NCBI GenBank assembly: GCA_024277275.1
Contig: JAJRVO010000168.1
Coordinates: 1 to 39,836, forward strand
Length of the DNA: 39,836 bases
From: Chloroflexota bacterium
GTDB taxonomy: Bacteria; Chloroflexota; Anaerolineae; 4572-78; J111
Direction: 5' to 3'
Position numbers and translations under genes: made by a program. The notes below the pieces were generated by a model. That model saw nothing but the letters and a program-made list of their open reading frames with translations, had not been told where the DNA came from and did not search any database. This document shows, piece after piece, positions 16,859-25,236 of this stretch (the first letter of the stretch is position 1; the number at the start of each line of letters is the position of its first letter).

Positions 16859-17491
16859 ATGGAAAAGATAGAATTTATTGAGCGCAAAGCGCCGCCTCAG
16901 GGCAAAATCACTTTTGACGAGTTCCTGGCCTGGGCCGATGAAGATACACATGCCGAATGGGAGGATGAAGAGATTATTATGGCATCCCCTGCTTCAATAG
17001 AACATCAAGATTTAAGTGGTTGGCTAACTTCAATACTACGCCTTTACATCCGCCGGCGTAATCTGGGCCGGTTAATCAGCGCCCCTTTTTTGGTCCGATT
17101 ACAAGTAACCGATCAAGGCCGTGAGCCTGACCTGATTTTTCTAAAAACTGAGAGCCTGGATCGCTTGCAGCCAACTTATCTGGCCGGCCCGCCCGATTTG
17201 GTGGTCGAAATCATCTCACCTGAGAGCATAAGCCGGGACCGGGGACGCAAATTTGTAGAATATGAAAGCGAAGGCGTTCCCGAATATTGGCTGCTCGACC
17301 CTATCCGCCGCCAGGCCGAATTTTATAACCTGGGCGATGACGGTCACTATCATCTCTCGCTGCCCGATGTTGAGGGGATTTATCATAGCCTGAGCGTAGC
17401 CGGATTTTGGCTAAACGTGGATTGGCTCTGGCAAGACCCCTTGCCCGATGAATTGGACATTTTACGTCAGTTGGGGGTATTGACGGAATAG
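16859..17491 (+). CDS. Uma2-family (DUF820) predicted endonuclease-fold protein
   Basis: A 210-residue protein of the Uma2/DUF820 family, which has the PD-(D/E)xK nuclease fold. Signature segments are TFDEFLAWADEDTHAEWEDE, then REPDLIFLK and PDLVVEIISPES with the acidic metal ligands, and RGRKFVEYESEGVPEYWLLD. The family is greatly expanded in Cyanobacteria and Chloroflexota. Its DNA target and role are not established; some members may have come from mobile elements. A good ribosome site (aagga, 16848-16852) precedes the ATG. It is followed directly by a terminator, so it is monocistronic. Confidence 0.9.
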   Translation: MEKIEFIERKAPPQGKITFDEFLAWADEDTHAEWEDEEIIMASPASIEHQDLSGWLTSILRLYIRRRNLGRLISAPFLVRLQVTDQGREPDLIFLKTESLDRLQPTYLAGPPDLVVEIISPESISRDRGRKFVEYESEGVPEYWLLDPIRRQAEFYNLGDDGHYHLSLPDVEGIYHSLSVAGFWLNVDWLWQDPLPDELDILRQLGVLTE

Positions 17492-17523
17492 ATTAGTTTG
17501 AGGATTGGGGCAAGATTTGTTGG

Positions 17524-17558
17524 AACTGGCCGGTTGTTGACCGGCCGGTTCTTTTTAT
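17524..17558 (+). terminator. Rho-independent terminator after the Uma2 gene
   Basis: An 11-bp stem, aactggccggt (17524-17534) with accggccggtt (17540-17550), including one G-T pair and a 5-base loop, then cttttta. Confidence 0.9.
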
Positions 17559-17571
17559 TACCCCCGCCTCG

Positions 17572-17580
17572 TGGTATAAT
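17572..17580 (+). promoter_or_regulatory. Possible extended -10 promoter for the RarA-fusion gene
   Basis: TGgTATAAT (17572-17580) is a full extended -10 element, but no good -35 lies 17 bases upstream. It would give a leader of about 210 bases that contains the inverted repeat at 17619-17681. Confidence 0.4.
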
Positions 17581-17618
17581 CTACACGATGTCTTAACGTA
17601 GTTACAGTATTTACGCAG

Positions 17619-17681
17619 TTTAGAGCAGAATTAGCTGAATGAGAGAATTTTATTCTAATATTCTGCCAATTCTGCTCTAAA
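17619..17681. repeat. Inverted repeat with 14-bp perfect arms
   Basis: tttagagcagaatt (17619-17632) and its exact complement (17668-17681) enclose an AT-rich loop that itself contains smaller pairs (agaatttt/attct). It lies in the leader of the RarA-fusion gene, where it could form an RNA stem, or it may be another palindromic element. The rest of the 304-base gap holds the terminator and -10 noted above. Confidence 0.7.
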
Positions 17682-17795
17682 TGAAGCGCAAAATTGCACA
17701 CTGAACGGCAACTGCGTGAGTACTGGTAGTTAATCCTATTTCTCTCGTCCCCAATTCACAAATCTAAAATTTGGTTTTTGTGTTAAAATACCCCA

Positions 17796-20075
17796 ATGAA
17801 CCTATTTGACCACGCCCGCGAGCAACAAATAGAAAAAGAAGCCCCGCTGGCCGCCCGGATGCGCCCGCGCACGCTGGACGAGTTTATTGGCCAGGAGCAT
17901 ATTGTGGGGCCTGGCCGGCTACTGCGGCGGGCTATTCAGGCCGACCAGCTTTCATCGGTTATTTTTTACGGGCCGCCGGGTACGGGTAAAACCACCCTGG
18001 CCCGGATTATTGCCAACACCACCGACGCCCACTTTATCGCCCTTAACGCCGTGTTGAGCGGGGTTAAAAATATCCGAGAGTCCATCAGTATAGCCCAGGA
18101 CAAACGGGGGATGTTCGGCCAAAAAACCATCCTCTTTATCGACGAGGTGCATCGCTTTAACAAGGCTCAGCAAGACGCGCTGCTGCCCCACGTAGAAAAC
18201 GGCACGGTAATTTTAATTGGAGCCACCACCGAAAACCCCTACTTTGAAGTCATCAAAGCCCTAGTCTCTCGCTCGCGCATTTTTCAACTGCGTAGCCTTA
18301 ACCAGGATGACCTGCGCGGCATCGCCCGGCAAGCCCTGGCCGATGAAGAACGCGGCTACGGCAAACTCAAAGTCAATTTAACCAAAGGCGCTCTCGATCA
18401 CCTGGTCAACGTAGCCAACGGCGATGCGCGGGGCGTGCTGAATGCCATCGAACTGGCCGTCGAGACCACCCCCCCCGACGAGTACGGTCTGATTAACATC
18501 ACCACCGAAGTAGCCGAAGAGTCAATCCAGCGCCGGGCAGTGCTGTACGACAAAGACGGCGACGCCCACTTTGATACCATCTCCGCCTTTATCAAATCTC
18601 TGCGCGGCTCAGACCCCGATGCCGCCCTTTACTGGATGGCCAAGATGATTTACGCCGGAGAAGACCCCCGCTTTATCTTTCGGCGGATGATTATCCTGGC
18701 CGGGGAGGATGTGGGCATGGCCGACCCAAACGCTCTGCGGGTGGTTACAGCGGCGGCCCAGGCGTTTGATTACGTGGGGATGCCGGAGGGGCGTTTTCAT
18801 CTGGCCGAGGCTTGTCTTTACCTGGCTACCGCGCCTAAGAGCAACTCCGGTTTTGCCTTGTTAGACGCGCTGGCGGCGATTGAGCAGGAGCGCGAGGCCG
18901 AACCGCCCAACCACATCCGCGACGGCAACCGCGATGGTGATGATTTTGGGCACGGCAAGGGCTACCTTTACCCCCACGCCTACCGAGACCACTGGGTCGC
19001 CCAGCAATATTTGCCCGATAGCCTGCAAGGGCGCGTCTTTTACCAACCCAGCGATCAAGGCTACGAAGCTACTATCCGGGAACAGGTGGCTCGGCGGCGA
19101 GAAGAGCAGTTGGCGGCTATGCTGGAGCCGGATTTGCTGCTTGGGGGCCAGGTCGAAAGAGCAGGCAAGGGACCGGCCACGCAAAATCGCTGGCTGCAAC
19201 GGACTTTGAGTAGCGTTGGGCAGCAGTTGGGACAGGTCCGCGATAAAGTTTTTGCCCTGGCTAAAGTGGAGCGACACGAATTGGTGTTCGATTTGAATGC
19301 CGGTACCGGCTTGCTAACCTGGGAAGCTGTCCGGCGAGCGCCGGTGGGTGGGGTGTGGGCGCTGGTTGCTAACCGGCAAACGGCCAAAGCGTTTAACCAA
19401 CAGGCCGGCAACCTGGATGCTCTGGAACGTCCCGTCATTTTAACCGGCACGGTGACGGGGGAATGGAAAATGATGAATGATGAACGCGGAATGATGAATG
19501 AGGACGCATCGTTCATCGCGCATCGCTCATCATTTTTTGATGTGATTATTGGGCGTAATGTGTTTACCAATATGGCCGATAAAACCGGCTCTGCTGAGGC
19601 GATTGTAAATTTGCTAAAGCCCGGAGGGCGATTGGCGCTGGCCGAGATTATCCCCAGGCGCACTCAGAGATTATGCCAACTGGTCAATCTTTCTGCCTTG
19701 CCTGCCGAACTGGTTGAACGTGTGGCCGGCGCTGAAGAGGCCATTTACGCTGATGCAGATGACCCGATGGTTAATTGGGACGGAATTGACTTGCAAAGAA
19801 TTTTTGAGGAAGCGGGTCTCTTAAAAACAGAAATTATCATAGAAACCAGCGTTTCAGAATGGCGAATTAGCGCCGGGCAGATAGAACGCTGGTTTGGCCA
19901 GGAGTCGCAGGGTAATCGGCCTACATTTGCCCAACATCTGCTCAAAAAGGGAGACGGCATTGGCGTTGATTTGTCGGAATTGGAAACGCTCAAAACCGTA
20001 TTTCAACGCCAGTTGGCCGAAAAAGCAGCGCCGTGGCAATCGTCGATTGCTTATCTGGTTGCGTACAAAAGTTAA
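17796..20075 (+). CDS. RarA/MgsA-type AAA+ ATPase fused to a methyltransferase-like domain
   Basis: A 759-residue protein. Residues 1-445 match RarA/MgsA (the bacterial WRNIP1 homologue that acts on stalled replication forks): [20 protein letters not shown], Walker [10 protein letters not shown] (59-67), Walker [11 protein letters not shown] (112-121), [12 protein letters not shown], and the C-terminal RarA block [12 protein letters not shown]. RarA alone is about 440 residues; here a further 310 follow. That part has a Rossmann methyltransferase look: motif [11 protein letters not shown] (about 495-504), then DVIIGRNVF and [13 protein letters not shown]. It may bind SAM or be degenerate. Residues 558-581 come from an in-frame palindromic element (19467-19538). 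A possible leaderless -10 (taaaat, 17784-17789) sits just before the ATG. Confidence 0.88.
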   Translation: MNLFDHAREQQIEKEAPLAARMRPRTLDEFIGQEHIVGPGRLLRRAIQADQLSSVIFYGPPGTGKTTLARIIANTTDAHFIALNAVLSGVKNIRESISIAQDKRGMFGQKTILFIDEVHRFNKAQQDALLPHVENGTVILIGATTENPYFEVIKALVSRSRIFQLRSLNQDDLRGIARQALADEERGYGKLKVNLTKGALDHLVNVANGDARGVLNAIELAVETTPPDEYGLINITTEVAEESIQRRAVLYDKDGDAHFDTISAFIKSLRGSDPDAALYWMAKMIYAGEDPRFIFRRMIILAGEDVGMADPNALRVVTAAAQAFDYVGMPEGRFHLAEACLYLATAPKSNSGFALLDALAAIEQEREAEPPNHIRDGNRDGDDFGHGKGYLYPHAYRDHWVAQQYLPDSLQGRVFYQPSDQGYEATIREQVARRREEQLAAMLEPDLLLGGQVERAGKGPATQNRWLQRTLSSVGQQLGQVRDKVFALAKVERHELVFDLNAGTGLLTWEAVRRAPVGGVWALVANRQTAKAFNQQAGNLDALERPVILTGTVTGEWKMMNDERGMMNEDASFIAHRSSFFDVIIGRNVFTNMADKTGSAEAIVNLLKPGGRLALAEIIPRRTQRLCQLVNLSALPAELVERVAGAEEAIYADADDPMVNWDGIDLQRIFEEAGLLKTEIIIETSVSEWRISAGQIERWFGQESQGNRPTFAQHLLKKGDGIGVDLSELETLKTVFQRQLAEKAAPWQSSIAYLVAYKS
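19467..19538. repeat. 72-bp palindromic element inserted in frame in the RarA-fusion gene
   Basis: The 24-codon insert begins aaaatgatgaatgatgaacg and ends in near-complementary cgttcatc...gctcatcatttttt. It translates to [20 protein letters not shown] plus four residues, a composition unlike its surroundings. The left half recurs as a non-coding sequence at 22059-22095. The host frame is kept on both sides of the insert. Confidence 0.8.
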
Positions 20076-20151
20076 AAAGATTTCTTCATTTTCGTTCTTA
20101 AATTCCAGTTGAAAACGAAGCAAGGACTTAAGGAGTCATCATAGATGGCAT

Positions 20152-20244
20152 CCTTTTTCATTTGTCCCTGGTCATTTATCTTTAACCACCGCCCGCACAT
20201 TATAAAAGTTGGCGCAATTAAATGACAAATGACCAATGACAAGG
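20152..20244. repeat. Imperfect inverted repeat (tcattt/aaatga type)
   Basis: cctttttcatttgtccctgg (from 20152) is roughly complementary to the tandem aaatgacaaatgaccaatga stretch at 20220-20244. It lies in the 188-base gap between the RarA-fusion gene and the transporter gene. Confidence 0.5.
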
Positions 20245-20263
20245 TTTTAGAGGAGAACCACGC

Positions 20264-22047
20264 GTGACATTTGCAATTGCTTTGGCCTTTGCCATTTTAT
20301 TTGGGGCTTTAATAGTTTTTATGCTCGACATTTACCCCATTGATTTTGTAGCTTTTTCAATTATGGCCGTGGTTTTGGTCTTGGGGCCTATTTTGGGGGT
20401 AACGCCAAAAGAGGCTATTTCCGGCTTTAGCAACCCGGCTACAATCACCATTTTGGCTATGTTTATTTTGAGCGCGGGTATCTACCGCACCGGGGTAGTT
20501 AATTGGCTGGCTCATCATATGATCCGCCTTGCCGGGCACAGCGAGATAAGGCAGCTTGTTACCGTAATGCTGGTTGTTGGCCCTATTTCGGCCTTTATCA
20601 ATAATACGGCCGCGGTAGCAATTTTGATTCCGTCGGTAATTACTATGGCCCGCGAACACCACCGCGCCCCCTCTAAGCTGCTCATTCCGCTCTCGTACTT
20701 CTCGCAACTGGCGGGAGCAACTACCCTCATTGGCACGGCAACCAATATCTTAGCCAGTTCGCTGGCAGTCCAAGAGGGCTACGAGCCATTTAGCATGTTT
20801 GAGTTTACCAAAATTGGCCTGCTCATTTTTGGCACGGGGACATTGTATCTTATATTTTTTGGCCGGAAATTGCTTCCGGAGCGACACATTGAGCAGGAGG
20901 CATTAGAGAGTTATCGGCTTAAAGATTATCTAACCGAGGTCATTGTGCTTGAGGACTCCGCACTGATAGATAAAACTGTTGTTGAAAGTCGGATAAGAGA
21001 AAAGTATGATATTCACGTGCTGGAAATTCTTAGAAATGGACGAAAGTTAGAGCACCCTCTGGCCGACAAACCTTTTCAGGCTCATGATACCTTATTCATA
21101 AAAACAAACTCCAAGCAACTGCTCAAAATTTCAGAGGGAGAGAAACTAGCGCTTGAACCAGAAATTCATATGGGCGAGCAGGGATTGGAGAGCAGCAAGC
21201 GCGGGCTTTTGGAGGTGGTAATTGGCCCCAACTCAGACCTGATTGGCGGCACGGTTGAAAGCACCAACTTCCGTTATCACTATAACTGCACGATCATAGC
21301 CATCCGCAAACATGGATCGCTTATCCGGGAGCGGCTACGTGAAGTAATCTTGAATTTTGGGGATACGCTGCTGCTGCGGGGTTCCGCCGAGGCTTTGGAG
21401 CAGATCAAGCGAGAAGCCGGTTTTGTTGTCACTGAAGAACCGGAGCTTGAGGTGTTTCGCAATGAGAAAGGTCCGGTGGCGCTAACAATCATTGCCGGGG
21501 TGGTTATTCTGGCCGCTTTTGGAAATCCTATTTTGGTCACGGCTATTGTTGGTTGTGTACTGATGGTTTTGACAGATTGCCTGAAGGTCAATGAACTACA
21601 CGAGGCTATCAGGTGGGACGTGATTTTTTGCTGGCCGGCATTATTCCTCTGGGACTGGCTTTACAAAGGACCGGAGGCGCCCAGTTGCTGGCCGATTTAG
21701 GCACGCGTTCCGCCGATTACCTCCCTCCTGTTGCCGTTCTGGCCGTTTTTTACTTAATGTCGGTTACTCTGGCAGAATTTATTTCTCACAGCGCGGCAGT
21801 TGTGGTAATGGTTCCCGTAGGCGTGGGAGTAGCGGAGGCATTGGGATTGGACCCCCGGGCTTTTATATTAGCCTGCATGTTTGCCGCCTCAATGAGTTTT
21901 TCTACTCCGGTGGGGTATCAAACCAATGCGATGGTTTATGGGCCGGGAGGTTATAAGTTTTTGGATTACACGCGGGTGGGCGCTCCTCTTAGCTTGCTTA
22001 TGGCTATTGCCACCCCTGTTTACATTTACCTGGTGTGGGGACTCTGA
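20264..22047 (+). pseudogene. SLC13/DASS-type anion transporter with TrkA-C domains, frameshifted
   Basis: Starting at GTG (ribosome site gaggaga, 20250-20256), the first frame encodes N-terminal membrane helices of the SLC13/ArsB-like family, including the re-entrant SNT-type loop INNTAAVAILIP. Two TrkA-C (RCK_C) domains follow (about 220-290 and 310-400), as in SAC1/SLT-like sulfate transporters. The frame breaks at a run of six Ts (21624-21629). Adding one T restores EAIRWDVIFLLAGIIPLGLA and joins a second frame that continues to 22047, with the second re-entrant motif EFISHSAAVVVM and the final helices. The complete protein would be about 594 residues in the inner membrane, importing sulfate or a dicarboxylate. 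The break may be a real mutation or an error in a homopolymer. If real, the first product would lack its last helices. Confidence 0.82.
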
Positions 22048-22058
22048 TCTCCTTGTAT

Positions 22059-22095
22059 AAAATGATGATTGATGAACGATGAATGATGAATTCTT
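22059..22095. repeat. Fragment of the element found in the RarA-fusion gene
   Basis: aaaatgatgattgatgaacg and the following gaatgatgaatt match the left half of 19467-19538 with few differences, here in non-coding DNA just after the transporter gene. Confidence 0.65.
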
Positions 22096-22128
22096 ATTGT
22101 TGGAGTAATGGCTCCCTCTGAAAATAGG

Positions 22129-22204
22129 GGTAGGTTGGGTTGAAGAATGAAACCCAACACAATTGGTCCAAGATTGTTGGGTTTTGTACCTCAACCCAAC
22201 CTGC
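22129..22204. repeat. Palindromic element of the taggttgggtt class
   Basis: Outer arms ggtaggttgggttga (22129-22143) and tcaacccaacctgcc (22191-22205), and inner arms aacccaaca/tgttgggtt, form a nested imperfect palindrome. This terminal sequence is a familiar class of non-autonomous palindromic repeats in several bacterial phyla. Confidence 0.8.
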
Positions 22205-22242
22205 CAATTGCTGTTCAGTTCTCACCAATCGCCGGTGATTTT

Positions 22243-22300
22243 ACCGCCAAGATCGCCAAGATTTTTATAAATTCTTTGCGTCCTTGGCGCTCTTGGCGGT
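22243..22300. repeat. Palindromic element of the accgccaag class
   Basis: accgccaagatcgccaag (22243-22260) is answered by ccttggcgctcttggcggt (22282-22300), with an AT-rich loop. It stands between convergent genes, 13 bases from the end of the amidotransferase-like gene. Confidence 0.8.
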
Positions 22301-22312
22301 TCAAAAAACACA

Positions 22313-23095
22313 CTACTCCTTAAAACTGAACAACCCTGCCCCATTATGTCCGTTGCGCGAGACCTCAACAAAAGCGTTAAACATTTTGCGGGCCGATTCG
22401 TGCTCCGCAACCAACTCTTCCGGATGCCACTGCACACCCAGGCCAAAGGGGTGGTTGGCAACTTCTAAAACTTCCACAACGCCATCATCGGCATATCCTG
22501 CGGTTTTTAGTGAAGGCGCTATATCCCTGGCCGCCTGGTGATGCAAACTGTTAACCGGCAAACGATCTGTTTCCAAGATTTTACTAAGCAAGGACGACTT
22601 TTCCAGCCTGACTTCGTGAGCAATATAGTTGCGCGGCAGTTTATCGTTATGGTAAAAATAATCATGACGCATAGCCTGAGAATATTGGCTGTAAATATCT
22701 TGCCACAAGCTGCCGCCGGCAGCTACGTTCATCACCTGAATTCCCCGGCATATGGCAAAAAAGGGTTTATAGTTTTCGATGGCCAGGCGGATTAATTCCA
22801 ACTCGTGCGTATCCCGGTCCTTTTGGATTGTGGACAGATTATCTACCTGGGGAGGTTGGTCATGAAAAACCGGGTCAATATCACCCCCGCCACAAAAAAC
22901 AAGACCATCTACCCGGTCAATTAGATTTTTTAAAGATTCCCCGCGTACCTCTACAGGGATTAAAACCGGAATTCCCCCTGCCTGGATGATGGCGTTGGAG
23001 TAAGCCAGGTTTTGAGCATTGATGGGACGGTTGGGATATAAACCACTGGTATCGGGTCGACAAGGGATGCCAATGAGTGGGCGATATTTTGACAC
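22313..23095 (-). CDS. Class I glutamine amidotransferase-like hydrolase (peptidase C26, PuuD-like)
   Basis: A 260-residue protein of the gamma-glutamyl-hydrolase/PuuD family, which cleaves gamma-glutamyl amide bonds such as gamma-Glu-GABA. Signature parts are an N-terminal RPLIGIPCRPDTSG, then YSNAIIQAGGIPVLIP, GLVFCGGGDIDP, the nucleophile elbow FFAICRGIQ (Cys116) and the His-Glu pair VQWHPEE (His224, Glu226). The triad is complete. The start is GTG with a GGAG site about 8 bases upstream. It begins 17 bases after the FHA/winged-helix gene, so the two probably share a transcript. The exact substrate cannot be told; putrescine degradation genes are absent here. Confidence 0.9.
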   Translation of the reverse strand: MSKYRPLIGIPCRPDTSGLYPNRPINAQNLAYSNAIIQAGGIPVLIPVEVRGESLKNLIDRVDGLVFCGGGDIDPVFHDQPPQVDNLSTIQKDRDTHELELIRLAIENYKPFFAICRGIQVMNVAAGGSLWQDIYSQYSQAMRHDYFYHNDKLPRNYIAHEVRLEKSSLLSKILETDRLPVNSLHHQAARDIAPSLKTAGYADDGVVEVLEVANHPFGLGVQWHPEELVAEHESARKMFNAFVEVSRNGHNGAGLFSFKE

Positions 23096-23112
23096 AATTT
23101 TTCTCCAAAATC

Positions 23113-23769
23113 CTAGTAATTTTTAGCCAGATTCAGGCGAAACCCGTGCCCTCTGACTGTTTCAACATATTTATTTTCTGAGTCTATTTCGGCAATGCGC
23201 TCCCGTAGTCGCCGGGCCAGAGCATCTATGGCCTGTTCAGAAACACCTTCGGCTTCTTCCTCAGACCACACAACGTTCACCACGTCGTCGCGGGAAACAA
23301 CATTGCCGGCATTGTTGTATAATAGTTCCAATAAGTTGTATTGGGCCAAAGAAAGAGGCGGATTAACCTCTTGACCCATAATCCACACACGCTTGGCCGC
23401 CAAATCCATTTTGATTCCAGGTTCTTGTTCTGGTATCATAACAATTGGGGCGGTAGCATCTTCTGCAACAAATACTAATTTGGCGCATAAAGCAATTCCT
23501 ATTTCGTCGCCATTGCGAATGGGTTGCGCCTTTTGCGAAACAGGCTGACCATTTACAAATGTGCCATTTTTGCTCCCTAAATCGCGTATTGTATAAGATT
23601 GAGGCGTATAGGCTATTTCAGCATGTTGACGCGACACCTGCCGTTCATCAATTTGAATGTCGCTGTCCGTGTCTCGACCGATGATATGGCTTGCTTTGGT
23701 TAACGGCCACTGGGTTTTAGGGCTGTTTCCCTCTTGAACAAACAACATAGCCACTTCTTGATTAGGCAT
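23113..23769 (-). CDS. FHA / OmpR-type winged-helix transcription regulator
   Basis: A regulator of about 218 residues. An N-terminal FHA domain has IIGRDTDSDIQID, SRQHAEI and GSKNGTFVNGQPV, so it should bind phosphothreonine. A PhoB/OmpR-type DNA-binding domain follows (about 125-218: LSLAQYNLLELLYNNAGNVV, SRDDVVNVVW and VRGHGFRL). There is no receiver domain, so control would come from Ser/Thr phosphorylation, in the manner of EmbR but with the domains in reverse order. I chose ATG at 23769 because ggaggt lies 9 bases before it; a TTG at 23790 would place that site inside the gene. A TATAAT (23795-23790) just upstream could be the -10. A Ser/Thr kinase gene diverges from it 363 bases away. 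Confidence 0.92.
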   Translation of the reverse strand: MPNQEVAMLFVQEGNSPKTQWPLTKASHIIGRDTDSDIQIDERQVSRQHAEIAYTPQSYTIRDLGSKNGTFVNGQPVSQKAQPIRNGDEIGIALCAKLVFVAEDATAPIVMIPEQEPGIKMDLAAKRVWIMGQEVNPPLSLAQYNLLELLYNNAGNVVSRDDVVNVVWSEEEAEGVSEQAIDALARRLRERIAEIDSENKYVETVRGHGFRLNLAKNY

Positions 23770-23805
23770 TACTATTACCTCCAAAATCAATTATACAATG
23801 TAACT

Positions 23806-23960
23806 ATCAGGCTAAGGCTAAGTGACCGTCCAAAAACAACTTCCCATTTTAGGAGTCAAAAAGTGCACTTTTTGACTCCTTTTGCAGGAACTTATTTTTA
23901 GATAATTACTAAGGCTAAGGCTGAGGCCAAGTCTGAGAGTTTTATCTTAGCCTTAGCTTT
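23806..23960. repeat. 30-bp perfect palindrome within a palindromic element, flanked by ctaaggctaag repeats
   Basis: Bases 23851-23880 form a perfect palindrome centred on tgca (core aaaaagtgcacttttt, flanked by aggagtc/gactcct). Weaker complementary arms (aaaaacaacttcc and ggaacttattttt) extend it. The motif ctaaggctaag occurs at 23812-23822 and 23920-23930, and its complement near 23947. The core is shared with the element at 37098-37221. It lies in the divergent gap between the FHA regulator and the kinase; 24005-24131 holds nothing else I recognise. Confidence 0.85.
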
Positions 23961-23974
23961 AACTTAAGCCTGAA

Positions 23975-24004
23975 TTGAGCGCCTTCTTGCAGTTATTATA
24001 CAAT
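23975..24004 (+). promoter_or_regulatory. Possible promoter of the Ser/Thr kinase gene
   Basis: TTGAGC (23975-23980), an 18-base spacer and TACAAT (23999-24004), about 128 bases before the kinase start. Confidence 0.4.
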
Positions 24005-24131
24005 AGAACATACTGCCTTTTGACAGATACAGCCAGTTCGATTAAGCTACTGGTAGAGATTTGCCCGTTAAAGTAAAACGCCGGGTAAACTCTTAATGCA
24101 CCAACGTGCATTAAGGTGGAGAAGAAGAAAA

Positions 24132-25178
24132 ATGTCAGATATTTTAAGCCCTGACACCATCTTGTGGTCCCGGTATCGAATCCTGGACTTGGTGGGTCAG
24201 GGTGGTATGGGCGCCATTTACAAGGCGGAAGATTTACGCCTGGAAGGGCGTCTTTGTGCTATTAAAGAAGTTGTGCCAGATGCGGACGCTTCCAAAGAGT
24301 ACCGGGAGCAGTCTCAAACTGCCTTTCATCGAGAGGCAAGTATTCTGGCTCGTCTGGACCACGCCAACCTGCCCAAAGTTTCAGATTTTTTCTTATACAA
24401 TGGTCGCAATTACCTGGTTATGGATTTTGTACCCGGCCAGGACTTGCGTGAAATCATTGAAAATGCTCGCCACAAAGAAATATTTACCCCGGAAGAGCAA
24501 GTTCTTACCTGGGCAGAACAGTTAATGGACGCCCTGACCTATCTTCATCACCAAGACCCCTCGGTTCTTCACCGAGATATAAAACCTTCAAATATTAAAT
24601 TAACGCCAAACGGCACCATTAAACTTGTTGATTTTGGTCTGGTAAAGCTGTTGCTACCAGATGATAATAGAACTATAACAGTTTTGCAAGGCCGGGCTAC
24701 CATACAATATGCTCCACTTGAGCAAATTGGCGGTGATTCCGGCCACACCGGCGTTCGCTCTGATATCTACTCGATGGGAGCGACATTGTTTCACCTGCTG
24801 ACCAATCAACCGCCTCCTGACGCTAAAACGCGCTACATCCGGGTTAAGGAGTTGGCGCAGTTAAGCATTAGAGACATCAATCCCGATGTTTCACCCCAAA
24901 CGGAGCAGGCCATTTTACATGCATTGGGGCTGCACCCGGAAGATCGACCGGAGACCGTTGAGCAATTTAGGCAAGAACTGCTGGCAAACGCACCGATTGT
25001 AGTAAACGGTCAAACCAGAAATGGCTGGCGTTTTGCTTTTTGGCGAAACCGGGTCTTATTAGCCCTGATTACGGCGCTGTTAACATTGGCTATTATTTTG
25101 ACCTTTACCCCCGGTATTTCCTCGCAGAACGAGACCCAACTTAATCAAGCTAATCCTATTAGCGAAGCAAATCCGTAA
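24132..25178 (+). CDS. Membrane-anchored PknB-type Ser/Thr protein kinase
   Basis: A 348-residue Hanks-type kinase with all catalytic elements: glycine loop VGQGGMGAIYKAED, the ATP-binding Lys in CAIKEV (Lys45), catalytic loop HRDIKPSN (147-154, Asp149) and DFG (167-169), plus an activation segment with TITVLQGRAT. A single transmembrane helix (about 307-326) and a short extracytoplasmic tail of some 20 residues follow, with no sensor domain. I chose the ATG at 24132 because ggagaagaag lies just before it; an upstream ATG at 24096 lacks a site. It diverges from an FHA/winged-helix regulator, which is a natural substrate or reader. The other FHA and PP2C genes at 131-3224 could belong to the same network. 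These links are inferred. Confidence 0.94.
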   Translation: MSDILSPDTILWSRYRILDLVGQGGMGAIYKAEDLRLEGRLCAIKEVVPDADASKEYREQSQTAFHREASILARLDHANLPKVSDFFLYNGRNYLVMDFVPGQDLREIIENARHKEIFTPEEQVLTWAEQLMDALTYLHHQDPSVLHRDIKPSNIKLTPNGTIKLVDFGLVKLLLPDDNRTITVLQGRATIQYAPLEQIGGDSGHTGVRSDIYSMGATLFHLLTNQPPPDAKTRYIRVKELAQLSIRDINPDVSPQTEQAILHALGLHPEDRPETVEQFRQELLANAPIVVNGQTRNGWRFAFWRNRVLLALITALLTLAIILTFTPGISSQNETQLNQANPISEANP

Positions 25179-25194
25179 CTTTTTGCCTCTCTTT

Positions 25195-25226
25195 TCTCGT
25201 TCCCAAACTCCAGTTTGGGCGTGAGA
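25195..25226. terminator. Hairpin between convergent kinase and GH3-like genes (TTCCCA-family repeat)
   Basis: cccaaact (25202-25209) pairs with agtttggg (25212-25219), extended by the tctcgtt/cgtgaga outer motif. It is the third member of the family seen at 5448-5498 and 6751-6806, and again sits between two gene ends. Confidence 0.65.
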
Positions 25227-25236
25227 CAAAACTCCA

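Noticed and set aside
18861-19663. Long minus-strand frames opposite the RarA-fusion gene
   Set aside because: They are shadows of a GC-rich coding region, with no family pattern or ribosome site.
21613-21700. Programmed frameshift in the transporter gene
   Set aside because: No slippery heptamer with a downstream pseudoknot is evident; a lost T in a homopolymer is simpler.
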